The notes beneath the pieces were generated by a model. It did no database searches. It saw only the letters and a list, made by a program, of their open reading frames with translations, and was not told the DNA's origin. Shown here one piece after another: positions 1 through 9,986 of a DNA stretch of 64,000 bases. Location: positions 7,267,193-7,331,192 of the forward strand of contig JACGWO010000010.1 of the NCBI GenBank assembly GCA_034509735.1. Direction: 5' to 3'. Each line of letters opens with the position of its first letter. Position 1 is the first letter of the stretch. The translations under genes and the position numbers were made by a program. Source of the stretch: Sesamum alatum. Taxonomy: Eukaryota; Streptophyta; Magnoliopsida; Lamiales; Pedaliaceae.

Positions 1-399
1 GCGGCGGTGTAATTAACCGGCATTTGTGAGTAAAAAATGGATATTTTTATATAATTGTATAGATAGATTTTCAGTTTTAGTTTTTAATTTTTAAACAGTA
101 ACTAAAGTAAAATATGTTTGTTTATATGTATTTTTATTGAAAAATATTAATTTGATACTATAGTTTAATATAAAATACAATTCTATTAATTAATCCAAAT
201 ATTTTCTTATTTCACGTGAAAAATTATACAAATTGAGAACTCATATTTTCCACTAAAAATGAAACATATAAATAGGCTAGCAATTTTCAGTGCATTTTGT
301 TTTTAATGTGTTAAATTAAATTTCAGTAGAACTAAACTTATCATTTAGTTATAGTTATGGGTTCAAAATTATATCTTTTTTAATAAATTGACTGATGAT
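1..399. other. AT-rich spacer with a miniature-element remnant
   Basis: No gene is visible. The stretch around 140-290 (a TTTAATATAAAA-type segment, then a run of AATTATACAAATTGAGAAC) resembles the sequence at about 59430-59572 inside the intron of the coiled-coil gene, so it is probably a decayed copy of the same small repeat. This was judged by eye. Confidence 0.4.
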
Positions 400-1227
400 T
401 GTTGGGAATTTATCTCTCCAATGACACACACTGAAACAAATCCTACTTTACTATTACAGACGGGATTAAGGGGTTTCACAACGAACAAAAATGGTTAATG
501 CAGGCAGTAAAATATATATATAGAAACAGGTTCAACAAAAACCAAGTAGAACACAAAACCGAACCAACAGTAGGCTCAGATCGCCTAATCCGAGAGGTGA
601 GGTGCCCTGGCCACCCAAACGTCGGAGGCCCACCGGTTGCACAAAGCCGTCAAGCCACTCAGGCTCACACCGCCACAAAGGACCCACGGATCTCGACCAC
701 AACAGAGACAAACCCCTAAACCACACAGGCTACTCACGGTCCACAAAGGACCCGAAGACTTAACCACGAAGCACAAAAAAATACTCCCTCAGCCACACAA
801 GCTTCTTGACACGAAGAAACTTGGCACAAAGCAAGTTATGTTCCACGAAGAACAGAGGGAGGAAGAAGAACGTTTTTTGTGTATGTTGTTCTTTTTTTTC
901 GGATGATGAATCCGATGGTATAAATACTCACGAGAAGAGAGAGGCGACTCAGACAGGGATTGGGAGAATATAGAGGTGAAAGGGAAAACCATGGGGAGGG
1001 AGAACCCGAGGCGACGGAAGGCCATCGGACACAGAGTGGTAGGCGGCAGTTTTTAGGGTGCAAAAACTGAAACTGAAACTCATGGAAGAAGACAGCTTGT
1101 AGGAACCCTAAGCACTCATGGTTCGGTCGAGTCGGGGCATGGGCTTGGAGCAGTGGATGCGGGCCAAATGGCTTTGGGCTTTGGCCTTCCAGGTTGGGCC
1201 AAAGGGGACATGGGCTACCTCCCAACA
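400..1227 (+). mobile_element. Probable solo LTR, copia-like
   Basis: The segment begins TGTTGGGAATT and ends CTCCCAACA, giving a perfect 8-bp terminal inverted repeat (TGTTGGGA / TCCCAACA) and the TG...CA ends expected of an LTR. It is much less AT-rich than the sequence to its left and carries a TATAAATA box at 919-926. The flanking five bases are ATGAT on the left and ATGGC on the right, only a partial target-site match, so the insertion is old or the boundary is off. No gag or pol sequence accompanies it, hence a solo LTR. The TGTTGGGA terminus is common in Ty1/copia LTRs; the family assignment is inference. The small open frames inside are on both strands and show no protein family. Confidence 0.5.
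919..926 (+). promoter_or_regulatory. TATA box of the solo LTR
   Basis: TATAAATA lies about 520 bp into the putative LTR, a plausible U3/R position. This supports the LTR reading; activity is unknown. Confidence 0.4.
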
Positions 1228-1271
1228 ATGGCTTTCATGTTATCTAATTTAAAAGTATTGCCAAATCATAT

Positions 1272-1982
1272 TGATGCGAGCTAAAAGTGCTCATTCTTGG
1301 TCTTGAATTGGGTGGTCTTGAACTTTTTGCAAGCTATGAAACAGGAACCTGCAAAGAAAGCGTTAGCACTCCGACACTTAAGTCAGTAAGCAGTTATGAA
1401 TGAATAAACGTAAGTGAAATGAAAGAGAAATAAAGTCTCGTGACTAAAAAGTACGAAATAAGCAAAGTGTGAGAGCATGAAAATCGTGTATTAGAGTGCT
1501 TGAAAAAATGTTACTTAAGTCAGCCATATGAGCTGGTATTTATAGGAGAAGAGTCATGGTTGGAAAGACTCCTAGTTGTGTGGGACTCTGGAGGGACTAC
1601 GTGTTATCCTTCCTAGACTTTAGTAGCCCCTGGACTCCTTGAAAATAGGGAGTTCGTTGAGGGGTCTTCCGTGGATAAGATAAGGGGTAGACCCGATCAA
1701 CCCATATCCTTGTTGGCGATCCTGGGCCTCCGCTTTGGGCCTCCTTGTTAGGCGTCTCGTCCTAGGCTCCCTCGATGGGGTTTCTTCTCCCGATTAGGTC
1801 GGGCTTCCTTTTTTACTAGGGCAGGCCTGATCGTTACCTCCTTGGGCATGGGCCAGAGTCTCGAGTGGGCCTCCTCCCGCATGTAGGTGGGCCTGTGTAC
1901 AGGGCCTTCATTTTTGGACTCCTATAAATGTCTTTTGGCCTTTTGGGCCTTAATTTTGGATTGATCTTTTTAGCATATATCA
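1272..1982 (-). repeat. 3' LTR of the Tat element
   Basis: On the minus strand the LTR opens TGATATATGCT and closes GCTCGCATCA, so both ends carry TGAT/ATCA. It pairs with 12961-13671. Relative to the other LTR it carries an extra ~20 bp near 1615-1640 and lacks a short GC-rich duplication near 13435-13455. A TATTTATA (TATAAATA on the coding strand) is present at about 1537. Confidence 0.93.
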
Positions 1983-2504
1983 ATCAGTCCCCCCTACTCT
2001 GAGAGGGAGGATGCGCTACCGTTCCCGCTCAGAATAGAGGCCTTCTGAAGTTGCTGAGGGAGGTGTGACCTCCTTTCCCATTTGTTGAACTTCAATTGAG
2101 CTCCCTCCCTGAAAAAGGAAGCAAAACAGTCGCCTAAGGTGTCGGGCATCTGTGCGCAATGATGACTGGTGCAACTTTTGAGGTAGGCTAGGCCATAGGC
2201 CTACACCGAGGTTACACGAGTGTCCGCCACACGCCCAAACTGGGGGCAGTTAATGGTAACTGCTTGCGTCAGTTATTTTTCCAGCTTTGGTAACCGCTCA
2301 ATGGGAGGTGGTTTTTTGCACGAACCTTAGGTAACTGCATCTCCCCCCACGTATTCCCTTTCGTTCGCGTTATTACGTCTGTCCCCCTTCATTCTTCCAC
2401 CTTCCTACGTTTTCACAAGAGAGAACCGCAGTTTTATACCTCCATCACTTCTGTAAGTGCCCTTCTTCGTTTCTTCACATTTCTCTAACTTTTTTCCGTG
2501 AGCA
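1983..2504. other. 3' region of the Tat element, between antisense ORF and LTR
   Basis: No coding similarity is seen. On the plus strand this would be the promoter and leader of the antisense ORF that starts at 2505; pyrimidine-rich stretches such as the one near 2380-2400 occur just upstream of that ATG. Confidence 0.4.
1988..1998 (-). promoter_or_regulatory. Polypurine tract of the Tat element
   Basis: Reading the minus strand, AGTAGGGGGGA precedes the 3' LTR by five bases. This is the expected plus-strand priming site and confirms the orientation of the element. Confidence 0.75.
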
Positions 2505-4888
2505 ATGTCTTCTTCTACTCCCTCGGATGATTCCATACAGTTTGTAGGGGAGTGGACTAGAGGCGATGATCCCAACGCCGCCTCTTCCGTAGGAGCCGTG
2601 TCTGGTCGCGCGGCCTACCCCATCGGCCGAAGGTGGAGCCTAAGAAACCTTGCCCGTGTCCCTAGGCGTTTGTTAGACGACGAGGAGGATGATAATGATG
2701 TGGAGGAGGTAGGGAGTGCCACTGGGGTAGACAATGAGGCGGGTTCTTCCCCTGAGGAGGAACGAGAGGAGCCGCCGGAGGTAGGGGATGTAGAGGAGGA
2801 TGAGGAAGAGAGGGAGGCGAGTCCCCTTCTTCTGGAAAGAGTCTCCTTTTTTTAGGGCCTCCGACGTTGCCCTGTTGAGGGAGGATCATGGAATCCCACA
2901 GAGCTATACTATATATGTCCCCCTCCCCCGACAGTTCGCCTGAGCATCCACCCTATGGTTGTGTGTGTTTTTATTGGGCCCAGTTGAGGACTGGCCTTAG
3001 GTTTCCCTTCCCCGCCTTTTATCAAGACGTAGCCAAGCTGTTTAGGGTTCCTTTGAACCAGTTAACTCCTAACTCCTTCCGCCTTCTTGCTAGCTTTGCC
3101 ATGATATTCAAGTACCACAACTGGCCTGCCTCTAGTCAGCATTTTTCTTTTTGCTTTCAATTAAGAAAATATGAGCCCGATATCTTCAATTTCTACCCCC
3201 AGAGGGGGGTTCCCTTCATGCCTGCCCCTAGCGCCCTTAAATCTTGGAGGGGCAACTTTTTTTTTTGTGCGCCCCCCATTCTTTGGACCTTCCCTTGTGA
3301 ATGGATCACCGATCTCCCTCCTATTGATCCAGCGGCTAAGAAGGACATGCCGTCAACCCTCGCCGCCTTTCTGGAGGAGTTGAATGAGGACCCCTATAAT
3401 GTCAGGGGTCTCATAGAGGAAGGGCTCCTCTATCGGTTTAGGTTCAGCCTCAAAGAGGTCCCCCTGAAGGAGCTTCTGGGTATCCTTCATATTTCTTTAT
3501 TCTTTGAATGTCTTCTTGATTTGTTGCATATTTTTTTGATTTTATGCTCCTTTGCTACTTAGGGAAACTGCCCATGGGAGTCCAATGGGGATGCCCTCGC
3601 TGCACTCACCCTAGAGGGGACCCCAACTCCTAGCGATGGAAAGGGAAAGCGTGTTGCCACCCCCTCCCATGATGGGTCTTCCAAGCAGGTAAATGGGGGG
3701 TCCATCCGGCCATCCCCCCTCTGGAAGTTCTTTGCGGGTGTCTACTCGATCGACTGTGGCTCCTCCACCCCCTCCCCCTCCTTCTTCTGGGGGCTCCTCT
3801 CCCTGTCGCCAGCACTTTGTTCCGGACTGGGGGGGGTGTATACCCACCAGTCCCACCTAAGGGAGAGGGAAGAAGAGTTCGGGTTGGCTATCGAGTTCTT
3901 GCGGGGGGTGATCCTTCTGGTGGACCGCCATTCATTGGGCTCCCTTCTTGGGGAAGAGTTGGCTGGGGCCTTTGCCCTCCAAATGGCTAAGGTACGAAAC
4001 CCTGCCCTAGTATTGACTTTTGCTTTCGTACCTTGGGGAAATTCTAAAGTTTGTTCTTTCTTGTAGGCGGCCTCCATGGTAGGGGAGTTTTTGAGCCGTC
4101 CCTTGGAGATCCTCCATCCTCCTACTGACTTCCAATGAAAGCGACTGGAGGACTGTGTGGAGCGGCTGGCCTCTGATCTGGCCAAGCTGAAGGAGGCCAA
4201 AAAGAAGGTTACGGGGAAGTATCAGAAGGCGGAGAAGGAGAGGAAGAAACTGCAGCAGGACTTTCTGGTTATATCCCAAGATCAGTCGGAGGCCCTTCGG
4301 CACGCGGCTGACAAGGCCCGCTTGGAGTTTCCTCATATAAACGAGGGCAAACAGTTCTTGGAGTCGTATTGGGACAGCCGCCTCCTAGCTATAAGCAGTC
4401 CGAGGAATTCTATGGACAGGTGGCCAAGATTGCGAGGCCATTCTTGAAGTATGGCTTTACTGCATGCCAAGAACTGTTTGCGGCCCAAGGCTATCCTTCG
4501 GAGGGGGCGAACCTCTCATTCCTGGATTATGATGGGGTTGTGAAGAGGGCCCCAAATCCTTTTGCTCCTCCTCCTCCCATGACTGAGTCTTCTCCCCTTG
4601 ATCCAGGTAACAAACTCGCCCGTTTTTCTTCCATTTTGTCTGGAGTCCTTGGGCTTATGAATGACATAGCTTGAAAATTCTATTCAGATGAGGAGGTAGA
4701 TCATGTGTTGGAGACGGTGATGGATGAGATCTGAGCCGAAAGGGGGGAATGTGGAGGGGCCGGCCCCCGAGCCTTCTGTGACTAACCTAGCCCCCTTGGC
4801 CAAGCCTGCTGATGTGGTTCCCCCCTTCCCTGAGCTGGAAGTCCTGGAGGAGCCTGAGAAGACCCCGCGTGTGGGGAAGAATGTTTGA
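2505..4888 (+). pseudogene. Antisense ORF of the Tat retrotransposon (gypsy-type transposon domain, PF04195-like), decayed
   Basis: This coding stretch lies on the strand opposite to gag-pol, between integrase and the 3' LTR. The first part (2505-2855) gives a 116-residue acidic protein starting MSSSTPSDDSIQFVGEW. The second (2888-3488) resembles the plant 'putative gypsy type transposon' domain, with FPFPAFYQDVAKLF, LTPNSFRLLASFAMIF and GLLYRFRFSL. Two GT...AG segments (about 3489-3561 and 3990-4066) look like introns; joining across them would fit the plant gene style, but the frame is lost after the first. At 4157-4330 a Lys/Glu-rich coiled coil begins MERLASDLAKLKEAKKKV, and 4369-4610 holds FYGQVAKIARPFLKYGF. 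Stops and frameshifts separate the parts. The function of antisense ORFs in Tat elements is not established. Alternative: a captured host gene fragment, less likely given the position. Confidence 0.75.
2888..3562 (+). pseudogene. Best-preserved exon of the antisense ORF
   Basis: A 224-residue frame whose first ~200 residues read as a folded domain (CVCFYWAQLRTGLRFPF near the start, ILWTFPCEWITDLPPID in the middle, LEELNEDPYNVRGLIEEG near the end). After LKELLG at about 3488 the frame becomes hydrophobic and T-rich up to the stop at 3562. This fits reading into an intron: GGTATCC donor at about 3489 and a TTAG acceptor just before GGAAACTGCCC at 3562. The 33-bp gap from the stop of the upstream 2505-2855 frame suggests a frameshift rather than a separate gene. 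Confidence 0.65.
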
Positions 4889-4905
4889 TTATACCCCTCC
4901 CCCAA

Positions 4906-5317
4906 ACTCTATGTTTTGCTTGACCCCGTGACGCAGGGGGATGAAACAATCTTTAAATTTTTATTGTTGTTGTTGTTTTATGAATGCTGCTACTGCCTTC
5001 CCCCCCCCCCCCCCCCCAAGCTGGTTTGGCTTGGGGGATTTTAATATGACGCACCTCTTCTTGAATTATGTTGGCATGTCTTTGTGGATTTTTTGATAAT
5101 TGGGGGTTGGCTGCCCTGTGTATGCCTTTTGGTGACTCCTGGGGATGAGGTACAAGGATTTTTGTTGATGACTTAGGTGATATTTGAGGCAGGAAATGGC
5201 CCTTGTTTGCCCGCGATAGTTTGCGAACCCCAAGCATGATTTACTTTAGTACCTGTGATACAACAAGATTCGATAAAATTGCCTACAAAGTAGTATAACT
5301 TGTTTGAGTGCTCACAA
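4906..5317. other. Non-coding 3' region of the Tat element
   Basis: Lies between the end of the antisense ORF and the minisatellite. It contains an 18-base C homopolymer (5000-5017). No coding similarity seen on either strand. Confidence 0.4.
5000..5017. repeat. C homopolymer, 18 bases
   Basis: A run of 18 cytosines inside the 3' region of the Tat element. Length at such a run may be inaccurate in any assembly. Confidence 0.9.
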
Positions 5318-5766
5318 GGAAGTAGGGCTTGTTTGACAGCTGACCTGTAGCAAGGCAGGGCTTTGTTGAGAGGGGGTGCCTGCCTAGTGGCAGGGCTTGT
5401 TGGATGGACTGCCTACCCTAGGGCAGGGCTTCCTGGATAGGCTGCTTGCCTTGAGGCAGAGCTTGTTAGGTGGACTGCCTGCAAAATGGCAGGGCTTGTT
5501 GGGGAGACTGACAGCAAAGTGGGAGGGCTTGTGGGGTAAACTGCCTGCAAAGTGGCAGGGATTGTTGAGTAGACGGCCTGTAAGGTGGCAGGGACTTGTG
5601 AGGTAAACTGCCTGCAAAGCGGCAGGGCTTGTTGAGTAGACAGCCTGCAAGGGGGTAGGGACTTATGAGGTAAACTGCCTGCAAAGTGGTAGGGCTTGTT
5701 GAGTGGACGACCTGCAAGGTGGCAGGGACTTGTGAGGTAAACTGCCTGCAAAGTGGCAGGGCTTGG
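5318..5766. repeat. Minisatellite in the 3' region of the Tat element
   Basis: About 13-14 imperfect copies of a 33-34 bp unit built on GCCTGCAAAGTGGCAGGG plus a CTTGTTGAGT or ACTTGTGAGG linker. The last copies form a clear 67-bp dimer in which the two linkers alternate. All three frames stay open through much of it, giving repetitive peptides that are artefacts of the repeat. Tandem repeats between pol and the 3' LTR are established for Tat/Ogre elements and are a known seed of satellites. Confidence 0.85.
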
Positions 5767-5899
5767 CCGGTTATTGGAAGGGCTTTTGCCTTAGGAGAGA
5801 TGTGTGGACGTCCTTCTGTGAGGATTCTCGTCTTGGAAGGCCAGACAGGCCTTCTGTTGGGGAGGGCATGAGGATGCCCTTTGCAAGAGTAGGTCCCGT

Positions 5900-7298
5900 T
5901 GGAGGGACTTAGGCAAAGAATCTTTTAAGATTGTGAACGTTCCAGGGGCGAGAAAGCAAGTGTCCATCCCCGTCCTCCAATTAGTATGCTACATTGCCCA
6001 AGATTCCCCTAACTTTATAGGTCCTTCCCAACTGGGTCTAGCTTACCCACTGGTTTTGATGCTTTCACTTTTCAAAGTACCAAGTCACCGACTTGGAATC
6101 CCCAGGGCTCGACCCATTTGTTGTAGGCATGGATCATTATATTTTTATATCTTTGCATTCGAAGGAAGGCTTTTCCCCTGAGTTCCTCAATGAGGTCGAG
6201 ATTCTCACTAAGTAAGTTGTTATTGTGTTCTTCTGAATAACACATTATTCGGGGGGAGGGCACGCCCATCTCAGCTGGTATTACACCATCCGTCCCATAA
6301 ACTAGGGAAAAGGGGTTTTCTCCCGTGGAATTCCTGGGAGTAGTTCGATAAGCCCATAGGACACTAGTGAGCTTTTCGGCCCAATTGCCCCCGACTCTGC
6401 GAGCCTTCTCTTGATACCTTGCAGGAGGGTGCGGTTGGTGACCTCTACCTGGCCATTAGCTTGAGGGTGAGCCATAGAGGTGAATCTTTGGCTGATTCGT
6501 AACCCTTGCACCAATCTCGTATTTTGTTCCCTTGAAATTATCGTCCATTGTACGGAATAATCTCACGGGGGAACCCGAAGCAACATATGATGTTTTTCCA
6601 TAGGAACTTCATGACTTCTCCCTTTGTTATGCGGGAGAGAGGCTCGACCTCCACCCATTTCGTGAAGTAGTCTATAGTTACCAACAGGAATTTTCGTTAT
6701 CCGGGGGCCATGGGGAATGGCCCCACGATGTCCATCCCCCATTGTGCGAAAGGGCATGGGGCTAGTAGTGTGGCTAGCGGTTTAATGGGTTGGTGTATCA
6801 AGGCGGCATGCCTCTGGCATTTCTCGCATTGTCTGACCAGAGCCTTAGCGTCTTGTTTTATTGTGGGCCAAAAGTACCCTACCCTCAGGGCCAGTACCCC
6901 TATGTGTGCCCCGCAACATCCCTCATGAATCTCTTTAAGGACATGCACTCCCCTTCTTGGGACAGACATCTCAAAAGGGGATGTTTGAAGGACTTTTTGT
7001 AGAGAGTATCTCCTACGAGGAGGAAACGGACGGCCCGTATCTTCAGACGGGCGGCCTCCCACTTGTCCGCAGGGAGGCGACCTTCTTTCAACCAGCGTAG
7101 GACATGCAATCTCCAGTCCCCCTTAAGGAGTATGGTTTGAACCTTCAGGCAAGGCTGGGCTTTGGCAAGTGGTATATTATGATTCGCCTGGTTTGGTAGT
7201 CGTCTATGGTGCTGGCCAATTTGGACAGGTAATCTACTTTGTTGTTTTCCTCTCAAGGGATTTGGACGAGCTGGAAGGTATTGAACTTGACCCTCCAT
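5900..7298 (-). pseudogene. Integrase region of the Tat element, decayed
   Basis: Integrase joins retrotransposon cDNA to host DNA. Reading the minus strand from about 7298, a zinc-binding H2C2 segment (HIGVLALRVGYFW, then QCEKCQRHA) is followed by the first catalytic Asp in QWGMDIVGPFP at about 6740. The second catalytic region near 6540-6552 reads YNGR followed by a stop, so the expected Asp is Tyr here and the chain is broken. The Glu region survives as HPQANGQVEVTNRTL (about 6420-6480), and C-terminal sequence with KWVEPWGFQVGDLVL reaches about 6072. Several frames are needed to follow it, so it is a pseudogene. It lies directly downstream of the RNase H domains, as in all Ty3/gypsy elements. 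Confidence 0.85.
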
Positions 7299-7318
7299 TC
7301 CTCCACCCTCTGGAGGTA

Positions 7319-7960
7319 TTACATCATGTTTTCCTCTTTAGCTTCGTATATTCCCGCTACTTGTTTAATGATAAGCTGGGAATCAGAATAGGCTACCAGG
7401 TGCCTAGCCCTTGCTTCCCAGGCCATTCTCATGCCCAAAGCCAAGGCTTCATATTCGGCCTCGTTGTTGGAGGCTTTGAACTCAAACTTGATTGCGAATT
7501 CTAGATCTACTCCTTTCGGAGAGGTTACGACTACGCCCGCACCGCTGCCCTGGATGGTGGAGGACCCGTCCACATACAGGAGCCAAGTCCCTTGGTTTAA
7601 CGGGGGCGGAGTGCTCTCTGAGATTAAATCGGCCAGCGCTTGAGTTTTGATGGTTGTCCTAGGGAGGTACGAGATATCGTACTCACTGAGTTCGATGGCC
7701 CACTTGATTAGTCGGCCAGATGTGTCCGGCTTCCCCAAGATCTGCTTGAGGGGATGATTGGTACGGACCCAGATCGGATACAACAAGAAGTAAGGGCTCA
7801 GCCTTCGGGCGGTTATTACTAGCGCAAAGGCTATCTTCTCTATGAGGCTGTATCGTCCTTTCGCCCCGTTGAGGACTTTACTTACGTAGTAGATGGGTGT
7901 TTGATGCCCGTCTTCCTCCCGAAGGAGGACCGAACTTATTGCTTGGGAGGTGGCTGCCAA
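7319..7960 (-). CDS. RNase H plus archaeal-type second RNase H of the Tat element
   Basis: A 213-residue open frame on the minus strand. Residues 1-115 are the C-terminal part of the canonical Ty3/gypsy RNase H that follows RT (SSVLLREEDGHQTPIYYVSK, SEYDISYLPRTTIKTQALADL). Residues about 125-205 form a second RNase H: Asp in LYVDGSSTIQGSGAGV, Glu in ASNNEAEYEAL, Asp in VAYSDSQLIIKQV, so the acidic catalytic set is visible and intact. This extra archaeal-like domain is an established feature of the Tat lineage and distinguishes it from Athila and chromoviruses. The frame is part of a gag-pol polyprotein, not an independent gene; the upstream RT is deleted and the downstream integrase is broken. 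Confidence 0.88.
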   Translation of the reverse strand: MAATSQAISSVLLREEDGHQTPIYYVSKVLNGAKGRYSLIEKIAFALVITARRLSPYFLLYPIWVRTNHPLKQILGKPDTSGRLIKWAIELSEYDISYLPRTTIKTQALADLISESTPPPLNQGTWLLYVDGSSTIQGSGAGVVVTSPKGVDLEFAIKFEFKASNNEAEYEALALGMRMAWEARARHLVAYSDSQLIIKQVAGIYEAKEENMM

Positions 7961-7966
7961 GTAGAT

Positions 7967-8632
7967 TTACAAAGTATCTCCTGGCGAGGGTTTTACCAAT
8001 AAGGGAAGGCTAGCCAGATATTGCTTGAGTTCCTTAATGACTCGGTGGCATTCCTCCCCCCATTCGAGGTTCTTGGCTTTTCGTAGAACTTTGAAGAAAG
8101 GCAGGCTTCTTTCCACTGACTTGGCGATGAAACGGCTGAGCGCCGCTAACATCCCTGTGAGGTATTGTACTCCATTAATGGTAGTGGGGGCCTTCATGAC
8201 CAAAATAGCTTTTGGACAGGCCTTGTTGAGATGCCGAAAGTCCATGCACATCCTCCATTTCCCTCTGGATTTAGGAACTAGCACCACATTGGAGAACCAC
8301 TCAGGAAATTGAATTTCCTTTATGAAGCCCGCTTCCACTAGTCTTTCTATCTCGATTTGTATATCTTATGTTTCTCGGGGCCAAAGTGCCTCTTCTTTTG
8401 CTTGACCAGCTTCATGGATGGATCGATGTTGAGGTGGTGCATTATAACCTCAGGGTTTATCCCCTCTAGATCTTAAAGGGGTCCAAACGAAGACATCCAT
8501 ATTGCGCCGGAGGCACCCGGTCAAATCCTCCCTCCGGGCTTCTTCTAGCTGAGAGCCCATCCGAGCAGTTTTGCTAGGGTTTTCTGGGCATAGTTCGACG
8601 GTTAACAGCTCTTCCGCTGGCTGGACCTTCAA
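7967..8632 (-). pseudogene. Reverse transcriptase of the Tat element with its catalytic core deleted
   Basis: The linker ahead of RT is at 8450-8632 (LKTRNMDVFVWT-type segment, here GCLRRNMDVFVWTP). RT starts in 7967-8338 with EAGFIKEIQFPEWFSNVVLV and KWRMCMDFRHLNKACPK. Directly after this, at about 8205-8212, the chain jumps to AILVMKAPTTING and LTGMLAALSRF, which belong to the end of the RT and connection region. The palm with the YVDD-type active site is missing. Typical Ty3/gypsy RTs have roughly 150-170 more residues between these points. The deletion is in frame, and the reading frame stays open through it. The element cannot make its own active RT. Confidence 0.85.
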
Positions 8633-8649
8633 GTGGTCCTCTATGTTAG

Positions 8650-9330
8650 GTACGGCTTCGTCCGGGGAGGACCCCGGGACTACTTCCTCTTTTTTCCCTG
8701 AGGGGTCCTTCTATTGTCTTTTGCGGGACTCTTCTGGGGACCGCTCTATGGCGCCCCGCTTCTGACCCTTTCGTACGGATTCCACATAACATTTTCGTGA
8801 CTGTTGTTGGTCTCCACCTACTTCCCCAATCCCACCTGGCACAGGGAACTTGATCTTCATGTGGAAGGTGGAGATGATCGCTTGAAGGCATTCAAGGAGG
8901 GCCTCCCCAAGATGATGTTGTATGTCGAGGGAGCGTCTACTACTAGGAACTTGATTAAGCACGTCCGCCTTAGCGACCCCTGCCCCAAGGTCAGGGGAGG
9001 GCAATCGCCCCTCTGAGGCGTGCTACTTCTCCAGCAAACCCGTATAACGAGGTGTCCACCTTCTCTATTGGGCTTCTCCTAACTGCATCTGATCATAGGC
9101 TTCCCCATATATGATATCCGCCAAACTTCCTGAGTTTATAAGACTCGTTGACTTCGTAGTTGGCCACGGTGGCTGTGATTACCAGGGCATCATTGTGGGG
9201 GAGAATGACTCCCGCTCCTTTAATTGGCCCGAATTAAATGATGGGCGTACCCATCCCCGTGCTTACATCTAGGACTTCTTCAGGGGGCGCGGCCTCGACT
9301 TCCCGAGCCAGCACCTTTTGATCCTTATGG
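8650..9330 (-). pseudogene. Aspartic protease region of the Tat element, catalytic Asp replaced
   Basis: The protease cleaves the retrotransposon polyprotein. On the minus strand, HNDALVITATVANYEV (about 9160-9210) leads to the active-site segment, which reads NSGSLADIIYGEA; the codon at 9134-9136 is AAC, where the family has Asp (DSG or DTG). A C-to-T type change on one strand explains it. A frameshift separates the two parts. The C-terminal part at 8711-8920 is well preserved, with ISTFHMKIKFPVPGGIGEVG and SRKCYVESVRKG. The domain is inactive as read here. Confidence 0.75.
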
Positions 9331-9549
9331 GAGTCTCCCCCCATAGGTCCTCCAGCTATCATCCGTATGACTCCCTTCCGATGAGGGTTGGTGTCCTCCG
9401 ACGGCCCTGCGGGGGCTTGTCTGCGCCCCTCCGTCTGGGCAGATTCGGGACTGGAGTCCGCTGGGACTTTTCAATGGCTCCGATCCTTTTTCTAGTAGGG
9501 GCTAGTGCCTTGAGACTTCTCCCTGCAGACAAATTCTTAGAGGTATCCA

Positions 9550-9986
9550 TTCAGGACGAGCCGCTCAACTTCGTATTTGAGATGTCGGCATTCCTCTGTG
9601 GAGTGCCCACAGTCATTGTGGAATCGACAGAATTCGTCCGACTTGGGCCGTGTAGGGCTCTCCTAGCTCCGTGAGGTCGATTCAGTAGTCCCCTCATCTC
9701 TACCGCCATGAAGGCCTGAGTGATGGGAGTGTTGAGGGGAGTGTAGACAGGAGGTCCCTTTGGAAGGGGAGTTTCCTGCCCCCTCCCATCGGCACGAGGC
9801 TTCTTTGCAGATCTTTCCTTTTCTCGCCCTGTCCTTCTTTCTTGGAGGCTTGGGCTTCTTCCATATTAATGTACTTGGCTGCTCGGGCAAGCAAGCTATC
9901 GAAATCCAGTGCCAGCTTCTTGGCCAAGGATTTGAAGAATCCCCATCCAGAAGCCCTTGGGAGAAGGCGTTCACCTTGACCTCCTG
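9550..9986 (-). pseudogene. Gag C-terminal half of the Tat element with zinc-knuckle-like motif
   Basis: Continues gag after the nested solo LTR: it resumes with TQEVKVNAFSQGLLDGD at about 9981 and runs through SLLARAAKYINMEEAQA. A Cys/His motif FCRFHNDCGHSTEEC follows at about 9590-9640 on the minus strand. Gag forms the particle and binds RNA. Frame changes are needed near 9900 and 9700. The same motif layout recurs in the gag-only element (FCQFHNEFDDGTNDC near 21440). Confidence 0.8.

Noticed and set aside
498..1228. Overlapping short open frames on both strands
   Set aside because: They overlap each other on opposite strands, have no recognisable domains and fall inside the probable solo LTR.
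3611..4336. Minus-strand frames opposite the antisense ORF
   Set aside because: Composition shadows; no Tat protein is expected there and none is recognised.
5384..5751. Repetitive proteins of up to 112 residues on both strands
   Set aside because: They are translations of the minisatellite, whose unit length keeps several frames open.
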